Notes: a model not told the origin generated them from the letters alone. 64,000 nucleotides of DNA from Mucilaginibacter endophyticus (GCF_003351025.1 NZ_QPCG01000002.1:1071288-1135287), one strand, 5' to 3'. Counted from the first letter of the stretch, positions 27,500-35,873 are shown. Numbers and translations: made by a program.

Positions 27500-27706
27500 A
27501 TGAAAAACTTCAAATTAGGCTTTTTAGCTTTAGCTATCGCTGCTTCTTTCGCTGCTTGTAAAGGTTCATCTTCAGCTTCTTCTGCTGATTCAACTAAAGC
27601 TGATTCATCTAAAATGGCTGCTGATACTACTAAAGCTGACACTTCTAAAGCTGACACTTCTAAAATGGCTGCTGACACTACTAAAAAAGACACTACTAAA
27701 AAGTAA
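27500..27706 (+). CDS. Small Thr/Lys/Asp-repeat lipoprotein 2
   Basis: 68 residues, a paralogue of the preceding gene: same signal (FKLGFLALAIAASFAAC) with the Cys at about 20, then DSTKADSSKMAADTTK-type repeats, ending in the same DTTKKDTTKK. The coding DNA uses GCTGATACTACTAAA-like near-repeats, prone to slippage. It is followed at once by a strong terminator, so it is probably transcribed alone or with the first copy. Confidence 0.78.
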   Translation: MKNFKLGFLALAIAASFAACKGSSSASSADSTKADSSKMAADTTKADTSKADTSKMAADTTKKDTTKK

Positions 27707-27722
27707 TTTGACTTTTTTTGTT

Positions 27723-27757
27723 AAAAAAATGCCCCGATTTTTCGGGGCATTTTTTTT
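27723..27757 (+). terminator. Strong intrinsic terminator
   Basis: An A-run, then ATGCCCCGA / TCGGGGCAT stem with a short T loop and a run of at least eight T, 16 bases after the second lipoprotein stop. Confidence 0.95.
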
Positions 27758-27818
27758 TGCCTTGATAATTTCCAAACAATTTGTTCCGGTATTGCTTAAA
27801 TGTGATAAGCAATAAAAT

Positions 27819-28271
27819 ATGAAATATTCTGAATGGAAAACCCTTGATGCCGATGAGCGTAAAAACATTAGCTGGCATCGTCACCCTCACATACGCACCG
27901 CAACGCTTTTTGCTATAGTTTTTGCTATCACGCTTATTGTTGTGATAATGGGCATAAGCAAAAACAGCACAGTGCATCTTAACCGCAAGCCCACCTCAAA
28001 AGAAGCTTTTGCCATGGCAAAAGAATTTGTAAAAGAAAAACTAAAGCAACCGGAAAAAGCAGTTTTCCCTAATAACGCGGGTTTTAAATTTATCATTGAT
28101 ACTACAGCCAATATCTACTTGCTGCAATCAACAATAAAAATAGAAAACAACAGCGGTAAACTGGAGCAATCCAACTGGGAAGTTAAAATGCTATATACAG
28201 ATGGCGACTGGGCCGAAAAAAACAGCTGGCAAGTAAAATATCTCAACATCGACCCTCAACCCAAAAACTAA
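27819..28271 (+). CDS. Hypothetical membrane-anchored protein
   Basis: 150 residues: a basic/aromatic cytoplasmic N-terminus (about 1-26), one transmembrane helix (about 27-46) and an extracytoplasmic domain with SKEAFAMAKEFVKEKLKQPEKAVF, which resembles small periplasmic modules annotated only as unknown. A strong terminator follows. Confidence 0.68.
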   Translation: MKYSEWKTLDADERKNISWHRHPHIRTATLFAIVFAITLIVVIMGISKNSTVHLNRKPTSKEAFAMAKEFVKEKLKQPEKAVFPNNAGFKFIIDTTANIYLLQSTIKIENNSGKLEQSNWEVKMLYTDGDWAEKNSWQVKYLNIDPQPKN

Positions 28272-28286
28272 GATTCGCTTAATAAC

Positions 28287-28320
28287 AAAAAAGGGGCAGT
28301 TTTAAAACTGCCCCTTTTTT
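28287..28320. terminator. Bidirectional intrinsic terminator
   Basis: A perfect palindromic stem around GGGGCAGTTTTAAAACTGCC with A-run and T-run flanks, between convergent genes. Confidence 0.95.
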
Positions 28321-28349
28321 GTTAACCCAATAATAAATTACCTGTTAAC

Positions 28350-28805
28350 TTAATGAACACTGTCACGCAGAGCTTTGATCTCGTCATGCGCATCAAGAAG
28401 TTCGCTTTCCTGCTGGCTGATGGTTTCGCGCAGATAGGCCGGTAAATTTTCATCTTCCAGTGCTGTACGATATGCTTTTAAAATAGCATCTTCGCCAAAC
28501 TCACATTCCTCCAGCACATCATGTGTGTCGTGCCCTGTAAACGCGGCTTTCACATCAAGCCAAACCCGGTGAATTTTACCGCTGGTACTTGTGCCGGTTT
28601 CGATATCCTTTCCAAAAGCACTTACCTCGGTACCTAACGCAAGTTTGTAACCCTGGCTTTGGCCTATAAGTCTTGTAAAAAGTGATTTTAGTTCGGTATC
28701 ACCATCCTTCAAATCTTTTGAAGCGCGTTGATAACCCTCAATCCTGTCATTGTTGATCTGGATCAGATCATTTAAAATCTGTACGGTTGCTTGTGTATTT
28801 TCCAT
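28350..28805 (-). CDS. PA2169-type four-helix-bundle protein (DUF2383)
   Basis: 151 residues, all helical and ferritin-like. ILNDLIQINNDRIEGYQRAS and the central FTRLIGQSQGYKLALGTEV segment fit DUF2383. CEFGEDAILKAYRTALE carries acidic residues that could bind metal. A stress-related role is assumed for the family but not proven. A 55-residue lipoprotein gene lies upstream on the same strand. Confidence 0.88.
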   Translation of the reverse strand: MENTQATVQILNDLIQINNDRIEGYQRASKDLKDGDTELKSLFTRLIGQSQGYKLALGTEVSAFGKDIETGTSTSGKIHRVWLDVKAAFTGHDTHDVLEECEFGEDAILKAYRTALEDENLPAYLRETISQQESELLDAHDEIKALRDSVH

Positions 28806-28888
28806 GATTAGATGTTTTTATACCATATTCAACCAATCAACAGTCAATTTGTTTAATTAATTATTTAATAATTAACCTTGAAAGAAAA

Positions 28889-29056
28889 TTAACTTTTACC
28901 CCGAAACAAGGAAATGATCCAGATAATAACGGCAATAACTACAATAACAGCAATGATTCCCGTAATTGCTCCCGCTTTAAATATGCCGGTTATAACCGAA
29001 CAACTGCTCAAAGTAAATAACACAAATGCAAATAGTAAAAAATGTAAGTTTTTCAT
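28889..29056 (-). CDS. Small 55-residue membrane lipoprotein
   Basis: An ATG at 29056 opens a 55-codon frame ending TAA at 28889. The product starts MKNLHFLLFAFVLFTLSSCS, a good lipoprotein signal with Cys19, followed by a strongly hydrophobic helix (GIIAVIVVIAVIIWIISLF) and a basic end. Short Bacteroidota proteins of this type are often mislabelled as phosphatidate cytidylyltransferase. It lies 83 bases before the DUF2383 gene, on the same strand. Confidence 0.72.
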   Translation of the reverse strand: MKNLHFLLFAFVLFTLSSCSVITGIFKAGAITGIIAVIVVIAVIIWIISLFRGKS

Positions 29057-29423
29057 GGTTGTTTTTTAAATAAATTTCAACAACAGAACGCAATAATCAG
29101 GCCTTTTTAACAATTGGCGCCTCAGGGCGCATCTGTTTGTAACACATGAACTTTGGTGAGTGTTGGTGTATACAAATACATACAATAACAGTAGTCGCGT
29201 CTCCTAACAAACCATAACGCAATCGCAATCCATTATAAATACTTTACAAATAACCGTTGACTGAAAAAACAAATGCCGGCAACATATGTTAATATAGCGA
29301 CTTTGTAAACCGATAGTAAAATCAAATTTTTATTGAAAGTTCAAAGTCAAGCGTTGCTGCCCCGCGGTTACGTAATGCGTTCTTATTATAAATCATTAAT
29401 CAACAATCTATTTTTCACCAGCT
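29057..29423. other. 367-base intergenic region, no gene seen
   Basis: A divergent gap between the 55-residue lipoprotein and the zinc-ribbon protein. It contains a short GC palindrome (GGCGCCTCAGGGCGC, 29117-29131) but no ORF, RNA fold or consensus promoter that I can defend. Confidence 0.4.
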
Positions 29424-29648
29424 ATGACGATACAGATACAACCCAACATTCAATGTGAAAACTGCATTAAATGCGGCAGAAGACCTCATATTGAACAAAA
29501 TAAAAAATACTGGGCAATAACCTGCCCTAACAGCAGCTGCAAAAATTCGGTGAAAGCACTTATTGTTGATTTTGACGCCTGGAACCGGCTTAATAAAAAG
29601 ACTAATGAAATACCGGCCACAACCGAGCCACTAAAACGCATCGCTTAA
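29424..29648 (+). CDS. Small zinc-ribbon-like protein
   Basis: 74 residues with CENCIKCGRR and, 17 residues on, CPNSSC, giving C-x2-C-x2-C and C-x4-C groups suited to one zinc site. IVDFDAWNRLNK follows, the 'W(N)' pattern of restriction-alleviation/Lar-like ribbons. The function is unknown. Confidence 0.65.
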   Translation: MTIQIQPNIQCENCIKCGRRPHIEQNKKYWAITCPNSSCKNSVKALIVDFDAWNRLNKKTNEIPATTEPLKRIA

Positions 29649-29746
29649 ATTTGCTGTAAGAAAGGAAGTTACCATTTTAAATTTATAAAAATTTCACGGC
29701 CTTGGCACAGATGAGTACATTTACGCGCTACTCTACTTGTTAAGCT

Positions 29747-31249
29747 ATGACAAATGCACTTCTATCAATAAATAAAGCAACAGTACGTTTCCTAAATACA
29801 ACATTATTTACCGGCTTAAGCTTCAATATAAATAAAGGTGAAAGCTGGGCCCTCATCGGCGAAAGCGGATCGGGAAAAAGCGCCTTGCTACAAACTATAG
29901 CAGGGCGTTTTAACGTTACCGGGGGCGAAATAAATTACCATTTCTGGAACGATTACGCCGAACTTTTCAACGCCAATGAGGTTGCAACGCCGCATAAACT
30001 TATAGCTCTGGTTGAACCCAAACATCATTTTCGTAACTTATCAAACACTACCGATTTTTATTATCAGCAACGATATAACTCGTCTGACTCGGAAGATGCC
30101 CTCACTGTTGCAGATTATCTTGATAATATACCAAAACTTCAGGGAACACATGCCTTTTGGACACTTGAAAAAGTAGTTTCATTATTACGCCTCGAGTTAT
30201 TGCTTAATAAGCAGATCATTAAACTATCTAACGGCGAAACCAAACGTTTGATGCTGGCCGCCGCATTACTGAAGAACCCAGTGTTATTAATGCTTGATAG
30301 CCCTTTAACCGGCCTGGATGTAAAAACACGCGAAGAATTTAACGGCATTATTGAGCAGATTACTGCTTCGGGTATTAACCTGATCATGGCTACCTCAATT
30401 CATGAAATCCCTGAGACCATCACACATGTTGCAGTATTAAGTAAAGGAGCTATTATTCACGAAAGCCCTAAACAGGATTTTAAACCCGAATTATTCCAGA
30501 TAGATCTTACAGATAGCATTGATACCGGTGAGCTAAGTGCCTTACTCAATATTGATAAAAACCCGGCTGTGTACAACCTCATTGTAAAGATGGAGAATGT
30601 ACATATTAAGTATGGGGATAAAGTAATATTGGATAATGTAAACTGGCAAATAAATCCCGGAGAGCATTGGGCTTTGCTTGGCCCCAACGGAGCCGGCAAA
30701 TCAACTTTACTAAGCCTGATCAACGGAGACAATCCACAAGCTTATGCCAACAATATTATTTTATTTGATAAAAAACGTGGCACAGGCGAAAGTATCTGGG
30801 ATATTAAAAAGAAAATAGGTTTTGTTTCGCCCGAATTGCATCAGTACTTCCCTACAGATAATAGTTGCTTACAGGTAATTGAATCGGGGTATTATGATAC
30901 CCTTGGCCTGTTCAGGCCAGGCAATAAAGAGCGCGCTGAAATAGCTTTACGATGGATGAAGGCATTGGAAATTGAAAAGTATGCCCGCGTGCTGCTCAAA
31001 AATGTACCCGCAAGCGCGCAACGTTTGTGCCTCCTGGCCCGTGCCCTCATCAAAAACCCGGCATTATTAATTTTTGATGAGCCCTGCCAGGGGATGGATG
31101 ATCACCAACAACTCCATTTTAAAAACCTGGTTGACAGCATTTGCAGCCTGGGAAATGTTACGCTTATTTACGTAACCCACTATCAGCATGAAATACCTAA
31201 TAGCGTAGATAAGGTTTTAAGACTGGATAAAGGAAAGGTGGTGAGTTAG
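29747..31249 (+). CDS. ABC ATPase with two nucleotide-binding domains (ModF-like)
   Basis: 500 residues, two ABC domains in tandem and no membrane segment. NBD1: Walker A GESGSGKS (38-45), signature LSNGE (160-164), Walker B LLMLDS where S185 replaces the catalytic Glu. NBD2: Walker A GPNGAGKS (about 312-319), a degenerate signature NVPASAQRL (419-427), Walker B LLIFDE with D444 and E445. Predicted to form one competent and one degenerate ATP site. ModF-type proteins are poorly characterised; no permease gene is nearby. The TAG stop lies inside a heptamer array. Confidence 0.85.
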   Translation: MTNALLSINKATVRFLNTTLFTGLSFNINKGESWALIGESGSGKSALLQTIAGRFNVTGGEINYHFWNDYAELFNANEVATPHKLIALVEPKHHFRNLSNTTDFYYQQRYNSSDSEDALTVADYLDNIPKLQGTHAFWTLEKVVSLLRLELLLNKQIIKLSNGETKRLMLAAALLKNPVLLMLDSPLTGLDVKTREEFNGIIEQITASGINLIMATSIHEIPETITHVAVLSKGAIIHESPKQDFKPELFQIDLTDSIDTGELSALLNIDKNPAVYNLIVKMENVHIKYGDKVILDNVNWQINPGEHWALLGPNGAGKSTLLSLINGDNPQAYANNIILFDKKRGTGESIWDIKKKIGFVSPELHQYFPTDNSCLQVIESGYYDTLGLFRPGNKERAEIALRWMKALEIEKYARVLLKNVPASAQRLCLLARALIKNPALLIFDEPCQGMDDHQQLHFKNLVDSICSLGNVTLIYVTHYQHEIPNSVDKVLRLDKGKVVS

Positions 31250-31335
31250 AGGTTAGAGGTTAGAGGTTAGAGGTTAGAGGTTAGAGGTTAGAGGTTAGAG
31301 GTTAGAGGTTAGAGGTTAGAGGTTAGAGGTTAGAG
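31245..31335 (+). repeat. Thirteen-copy heptamer tandem array (GTTAGAG)
   Basis: Thirteen perfect copies of GTTAGAG without interruption. The first copy contains the TAG stop of the ABC gene (31247-31249). The unit length of 7 makes the array prone to copy-number change. On the G-rich strand GG recurs every 7 bases, which would permit a two-tier G-quadruplex. Confidence 0.97.
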
Positions 31336-31459
31336 GGCAATGTTTCTTGAATTACTTTGTTTTAAGTTTTCATTTTTATCCATGCCTAACACGGCAAAAA
31401 ATGATCACATTTATTTGTCAATTATTTAACAGCGGGCAAAATCAAATTATCAACTTGCG

Positions 31460-31467
31460 TATATTTG
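31460..31467 (+). promoter_or_regulatory. Candidate -7 box of mqnC
   Basis: TATATTTG matches TAnnTTTG and ends 6 bases before the mqnC ATG. No good -33 element is seen at the usual spacing. Confidence 0.4.
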
Positions 31468-31473
31468 CCTGAT

Positions 31474-32598
31474 ATGAATACAGCCGATCTGTTGCAACGC
31501 GCGTTGCGGTTTGATTTTTTAACGCTTGAAGAAGGCGTTTACCTGTATAACAACGCCTCAACTGCCGAGTTGATGTATACCGCCAACGAACTTCGTAAAA
31601 TACAGGTTCCGCATGGTAAGGTTACCTGGCAAATTGACCGTAATGTTAATACCACCAATGTTTGTATAGCTAATTGTAAGTTCTGTAACTTTTTCCGTCG
31701 CCCCGGCCACGAAGAAAGTTATATAACCGACATTGAAACTTATAAAAAGAAAATCGAGGAAACTTTCCGTTACGGCGGCGACCAGTTGTTGTTGCAAGGC
31801 GGTCACCACCCTGACCTGGGATTGAAGTTTTATACCGATCTGTTCCGCGAATTAAAACAGCTTTACCCTAAGTTGAAATTACATTCGTTAGGTCCGCCCG
31901 AAATTGCGCACGTTGCCAAATTAGAGGGCATGCCGCACATCGAAGTACTCAGGGCCATGAAGGAAGCCGGTTTAGATTCGTTACCTGGTGCCGGTGCCGA
32001 GATCCTGAATGACCGGGTGCGTCGCCTGATATCAAAAGGCAAATGCGGTGGTAAAGAATGGCTCGACGTAATGCGTGCCGCTCATCAGCTTAACCTGCCT
32101 TCATCCGCAACTATGATGTTTGGTCATATCGAAACTATCGAGGAGCGTTTTGAGCATTTGGTTTGGATCCGCGAGGTACAAGCCGAAAAGCCGGAAGGTC
32201 ATTATGGTTTTATCGCGTTCATTCCGTGGCCTTTTCAAGACGATGGAACGCTTTTGCGTAAAGTACGCGGTATCACTAACAATGTTACCGGCGACGAATA
32301 TATCCGCATGATTGCCCTGAGCCGTATCATGTTGCCTAACGTTAAAAACATTCAGGCATCATGGTTAACCGTAGGCAAGCAAGTAGCCCAACTATGTTTA
32401 CATGCAGGTGCTAACGATTTTGGATCGATCATGATTGAGGAAAACGTAGTATCTGCTGCCGGTGCTCCGCACAGATTTACAGCCCGCGGCATTCAGGAAT
32501 CCATAAAAGAAGCCGGCTTTGAGCCTCAGCTGCGTACCCAGCGATACGAATGGCGCGATATCCCCGTTGAAATTGAAGAACAGGTTATAAACTATTAA
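31474..32598 (+). CDS. mqnC: Cyclic dehypoxanthinyl futalosine synthase
   Basis: 374 residues from ATG 31474 (an in-frame TTG at 31465 is less likely). A radical-SAM enzyme of the futalosine menaquinone pathway: CIANCKFCNF holds the [4Fe-4S] CxxxCxxC motif, and GGHHPDLGLKFY and PWPFQDDGT are typical of MqnC. It shows that this organism makes menaquinone by the futalosine route, which would supply quinone for the complex I genes in this window. Confidence 0.95.
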   Translation: MNTADLLQRALRFDFLTLEEGVYLYNNASTAELMYTANELRKIQVPHGKVTWQIDRNVNTTNVCIANCKFCNFFRRPGHEESYITDIETYKKKIEETFRYGGDQLLLQGGHHPDLGLKFYTDLFRELKQLYPKLKLHSLGPPEIAHVAKLEGMPHIEVLRAMKEAGLDSLPGAGAEILNDRVRRLISKGKCGGKEWLDVMRAAHQLNLPSSATMMFGHIETIEERFEHLVWIREVQAEKPEGHYGFIAFIPWPFQDDGTLLRKVRGITNNVTGDEYIRMIALSRIMLPNVKNIQASWLTVGKQVAQLCLHAGANDFGSIMIEENVVSAAGAPHRFTARGIQESIKEAGFEPQLRTQRYEWRDIPVEIEEQVINY

Positions 32599-32602
32599 GT
32601 TA

Positions 32603-32676
32603 CCAGTGTGCGGTTGGCAGTTTGCAGTTGAAACAAAACTAACTGCCAATTGCAAACCATCAACTGCCAACTGAAC
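32603..32676. repeat. Imperfect inverted repeat of a GTTGGCAGTT word
   Basis: CGGTTGGCAGTTTGCAGTTG on the left faces AACTGCCAATTGCAAACC and CAACTGCCAACTG on the right. The word GGCAGTT recurs in both orientations and can fold across the whole gap between mqnC and scpB. Confidence 0.7.
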
Positions 32677-32679
32677 AAA

Positions 32680-33231
32680 ATGGAACAATACATAGAAGCA
32701 CTAATTTTTGCGTCAGAGCAGGCTATCCGATTGGAAGAGATAATGTATTGCCTCCAGGCTGCTTTTGAGCGCGATTTTACCAACGAAGAAGTAACCGACG
32801 CGATAAGCAGGATTCACGAAAAATACCAGCATCATAGCTTAGCTATCGAACTCGTGAAAATTGGCAATGGGTATCAATTTTTGACCAAGAAAGAATATCA
32901 CGCCGTTATAAACCTGCTTCAATTACAACGTTCAAAGAAAAAGTTAAGCCAGGCTGCTTTAGAAACCCTTGCCATCATCGCATACAAGCAACCGGTAACC
33001 AAACCGGATATTGAACAGATCAGAGGTGTGAATTGCGACTATTCGATCCAAAAATTGCTCGAAAAAGAGCTAATAGCTATAGTCGGCAAATCGGAAGGGC
33101 TCGGAAAACCCATCCTTTATGGCACCAGCAACTTGTTCATGGATTATTTTGGCATAAACAGCATTGAGGAATTACCTCAACTTAAGGACTTTACAAACAA
33201 TACTGCCACTATTGGCGAGCAATCAGAATAA
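32680..33231 (+). CDS. scpB: Segregation and condensation protein B
   Basis: 183 residues from ATG 32680; a longer TTG reading starts inside the repeat and is rejected. The winged-helix blocks EALIFASEQAIRLEEI and LSQAALETLAIIAYKQPVTK are diagnostic. ScpB works with ScpA and SMC in chromosome condensation. ScpA is not in the window. Confidence 0.95.
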   Translation: MEQYIEALIFASEQAIRLEEIMYCLQAAFERDFTNEEVTDAISRIHEKYQHHSLAIELVKIGNGYQFLTKKEYHAVINLLQLQRSKKKLSQAALETLAIIAYKQPVTKPDIEQIRGVNCDYSIQKLLEKELIAIVGKSEGLGKPILYGTSNLFMDYFGINSIEELPQLKDFTNNTATIGEQSE

Positions 33232-33374
33232 TTTTAATTTCTGTTTTAAAAAAAATCAATTTTAGTTATTTTTACTATTGAATCGATAGAGATAAAGGAC
33301 TTGAAAAAACGCTTTTCTTAATCTGATTTAAATTATTATTATTGACCGAAGTTTAATTTATAAAATCCATTACA

Positions 33375-33569
33375 ATGGGAGCGCCAAAGAAACCGAACAC
33401 TAAAAAGATCCAAGACTCTGATAACGATGCGGAGGATGATGATCTGGAGTCAACAAAAGCAACGAAGAAGTATGATGATGATGATGATGACTTTGACGGC
33501 CCTTTAGACGATGATCTGGGCAGAGGTGGTTATGAGTCGTTTGATGACGAAGACGAAGACGATTATTAA
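33375..33569 (+). CDS. Highly acidic small hypothetical protein
   Basis: 64 residues: a basic N-terminus (MGAPKKPNTKK), then a mostly Asp/Glu tract including DDDDDDF and ending DDEDEDDY. The charge suggests a disordered protein; a nucleic-acid mimic or a ribosome- or chaperone-associated role are possibilities without evidence. A good terminator follows, supporting a real transcript. Confidence 0.7.
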   Translation: MGAPKKPNTKKIQDSDNDAEDDDLESTKATKKYDDDDDDFDGPLDDDLGRGGYESFDDEDEDDY

Positions 33570-33592
33570 TAATTAAAAATATAGTATTTTGT

Positions 33593-33623
33593 AAAGCATT
33601 CAGACTATGCCTCTGGATGCTTT
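33593..33623 (+). terminator. Intrinsic terminator after the acidic protein gene
   Basis: AAAGCATTCAGA / TCTGGATGCTTT stem (one U-G wobble), 7-base loop and a T-run. Confidence 0.88.
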
Positions 33624-33650
33624 TTTTATTATCTACCGGTAACAGCGCTA

Positions 33651-34772
33651 ATGAAAGTAACTGAAGTACAGGACAAAGCATCAAAAAAAGCATTTTTGGA
33701 TGTAGCCCGCATCATTTATAAAAACGATCCGAACTGGGTTTGCCCGCTTGATAACGATATCGAAGCCGTGTTCAATCCGGCAAAGAATAATTTTCACCAG
33801 CATGGAAAATGTACCCGCTGGATCCTGACAGATAATAATGGCAAACTGATTGGCCGGGTAGCTGCATTCATTAACGAAAAAAAGGCATACAACTATGAGC
33901 AGCCAACCGGCGGAATGGGCTTTTTTGAATGTGTTAATAATAAAGAAGCGGCCTTCCTGCTATTTGATACCGCCAAAAACTGGCTCAAAGAAAACGGCAT
34001 GAAGGCCATGGATGGCCCCATCAATTTCGGTGAAAACGATAATTTCTGGGGTTTACTGGTTGAGGGCTTTACACCTCCCTCCTACGGAATGAACTATAAC
34101 CATCCGTATTACCAGGCATTTTTTGATGATTACGGATTTAAAACCCAGTATGCGCAGATCACTAACCATGTTGACGCGCACAAACCATTTCCTGAGCGGT
34201 TTACTAAAATTGCTAACTGGGTAGCCAAAAAGCCAGGTTATGATTTCAGGCATTTCGAAATAAAAAAAATAGAAAAGTTCGCCGCCGATTTCATTGAGGT
34301 TTATAACGACGGATGGAAGGATTTTGAAAATTTCGTCCCCATAAACTACAATACAATTATGGAAAGCTTTGAAAAAATGAAGCCCCTGATGGATGAAAAT
34401 TTGATTTGGTTTGCCTATGTTGATGATGAACCTGCTTCATTCATGATCATATTGCCAGATGCCAACCAAATGCTAAAGCCGCTTAACGGTAAGCTCAACC
34501 TGATTGGTAAACTTAAGTTTTTATACTACCGGTGGAAGGGCGTATCCCGTATGCGTGCCATTGTGATGGGCACAAAACAAAAGTATCAAAAGCACGGTCT
34601 TGAATCGGCCATGTTTATAAAACTAAAGGAATATGTACTGCCATTAAAGCGTTATGATGAGCTTGAACTATCATGGGTAGGCGATTTTAACGACAAAATG
34701 ATTGCTATTCATGAAGCGGTGGGCGCTACGTTTGGCAAGCGGCATTTAACAATGCGTTACATTTTTGAATAG
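33651..34772 (+). CDS. GNAT-superfamily protein (two-domain acyltransferase-like)
   Basis: 373 residues. The opening DPNWVCPLDNDIEAVFNPAK is characteristic of a GNAT-superfamily group of about 370-380 residues present in many Bacteroidota, and the C-terminal half (GLESAMFIKLKEYVL, LSWVGDFNDKMIAIHEAVGA) shows a second GNAT-like core. The substrate is unknown. The stop codon is the first part of a terminator stem. Confidence 0.82.
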   Translation: MKVTEVQDKASKKAFLDVARIIYKNDPNWVCPLDNDIEAVFNPAKNNFHQHGKCTRWILTDNNGKLIGRVAAFINEKKAYNYEQPTGGMGFFECVNNKEAAFLLFDTAKNWLKENGMKAMDGPINFGENDNFWGLLVEGFTPPSYGMNYNHPYYQAFFDDYGFKTQYAQITNHVDAHKPFPERFTKIANWVAKKPGYDFRHFEIKKIEKFAADFIEVYNDGWKDFENFVPINYNTIMESFEKMKPLMDENLIWFAYVDDEPASFMIILPDANQMLKPLNGKLNLIGKLKFLYYRWKGVSRMRAIVMGTKQKYQKHGLESAMFIKLKEYVLPLKRYDELELSWVGDFNDKMIAIHEAVGATFGKRHLTMRYIFE

Positions 34773-34790
34773 CCCGGCACAAACCGGGCT
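34771..34790. terminator. Short hairpin terminator overlapping the stop codon
   Basis: AGCCCGG / CCGGGCT with a 6-base loop, followed by TTTC. It lies between convergent genes and begins in the TAG of the upstream gene. Confidence 0.8.
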
Positions 34791-34797
34791 TTTCAAA

Positions 34798-35139
34798 TTA
34801 TGCGGTTACTTTTGAATGTCGAAGTTCTTCAAATAGTTCAATTACTTTTTTCTGCAAATCAATTACTTCAGTTTCGCGGTCCATTAAGCGTTTGTTAACA
34901 GTTTCCAATTCGTTAACAAATTTTTGATCCTGCTCGGTGTCATTAAATGTAAGCAACTGAACTACAGACATTTCAAACAGATTTGCTATCTGCTCAAGCC
35001 TTGATAAATTTATATCTGTTATCCCTGTTTCAATTTTTGAGAAAGCGGGGATTGAAATATCCAATCTCTTTGCAACATCCTCCTGGCTCCACCCCTTTTG
35101 ATGACGTAATAATCTGATTTTTTTTCCGAGAGTTTTCAT
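34798..35139 (-). CDS. XRE-family helix-turn-helix regulator with coiled tail
   Basis: 113 residues. The N-terminal HTH_3 domain (GKKIRLLRHQKGWSQEDVAK and SIPAFSKIETGITDINLSRL) spans about 5-65, and the C-terminus (NELETVNKRLMDRETEVIDL) is a likely coiled coil for dimerisation. Related single-domain regulators are common orphans. The target is unknown. Confidence 0.88.
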   Translation of the reverse strand: MKTLGKKIRLLRHQKGWSQEDVAKRLDISIPAFSKIETGITDINLSRLEQIANLFEMSVVQLLTFNDTEQDQKFVNELETVNKRLMDRETEVIDLQKKVIELFEELRHSKVTA

Positions 35140-35448
35140 TTGGTTAAATTAATAGTGTAGGTTTCGCAAAAGTTAATTACTTTACAATAATATTTATTAT
35201 CACGCTAATTATCAACTAATTTGCGTAAAATTTTATTTAACAGTGTAGTTAATTGTTGCGGTTGGCAAATCCTTTAAATTAAAGCATAATAATCGTCCAA
35301 AAACATACCTACAACATGGTATTTTCCGAATAATTTAGGCCAGGGATTTTCATCCCATTGTAATTTAGTGCGCAAAAAAGCGTAAAAAATTCTTCTTTTT
35401 AAAATTTAAATTTCATTTTTGTACTGTAATATTTTTTATTACAGATAA
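35140..35448. promoter_or_regulatory. Divergent AT-rich control region (XRE / Rrf2)
   Basis: 309 bases, AT-rich, with AGTGTAG repeated near 35152 and 35242. The Rrf2 operator lies at its right end. No ORF is visible. Confidence 0.4.
35424..35444 (+). promoter_or_regulatory. Rrf2 operator 1 (TGTAAT-N7-ATTACA)
   Basis: CTGTAATA (35424-35431) and TATTACAG (35437-35444) form a perfect 8-bp inverted repeat ending 4 bases before the rrf2 ATG, as expected for an autorepression site. Confidence 0.75.
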
Positions 35449-35856
35449 ATGAACGGACAATTTCAAATAGCAACCCACGTATTAACCCTGCTTTGCAAGC
35501 AGCCGGGCGAATTGCTGTCGTCCGACTATGTAGCCGGAAGCATGAATGTAAATCCGGTTCTGGTGCGTAAAGAGATGCGCAAGCTACGCGCATGCGGTCT
35601 TATTGAAAGTAAGGAAGGTAAAACCGGCGGTTATAGCCTGGCCCTCCCACCGCAAAAAATCACCCTTGCCGATGTTTATAAAGCTGTAAAGTTGCCACCT
35701 GCTTTAGGTCAGGCTAAAAACAAGCCTAATCCGGATTGTCCTGTTGGCAAACAAATCGGTACCCACCTTGATCATTTAGCCGATGATGTTGAAGCTGCCA
35801 TTGTCAAAAAACTGAGCACCATAACCATTTTTGATTTTGTAAATCAATTCGATTAA
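35449..35856 (+). CDS. Rrf2-family transcriptional regulator (YwnA-like)
   Basis: 135 residues. The winged helix is at about 5-65 (FQIATHVLTLLCKQPGELLS, NPVLVRKEMRKLRACGLIES, the wing KEGKTGGYSLA). Only one cysteine (NPDCPVG) lies in the C-terminal loop, unlike the three-Cys cluster of IscR or NsrR, so it is probably a redox or electrophile sensor of the YwnA type rather than an Fe-S regulator. It is followed by an NAD(P)-binding protein gene, the common YwnA-YwnB arrangement. Confidence 0.88.
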   Translation: MNGQFQIATHVLTLLCKQPGELLSSDYVAGSMNVNPVLVRKEMRKLRACGLIESKEGKTGGYSLALPPQKITLADVYKAVKLPPALGQAKNKPNPDCPVGKQIGTHLDHLADDVEAAIVKKLSTITIFDFVNQFD

Positions 35857-35873
35857 AAAAATTTAAAACAAAC

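Noticed and set aside
29057..29423. Riboswitch or small RNA
   Set aside because: No fold or conserved motif that I can identify; only a short GC palindrome.
31245..31335. Possible CRISPR or coding repeat
   Set aside because: Unit of 7 bases without spacers; not a CRISPR array.
35152..35248. AGTGTAG direct repeats as XRE operators
   Set aside because: Only seven matching bases in AT-rich DNA, not symmetric; too weak to call.
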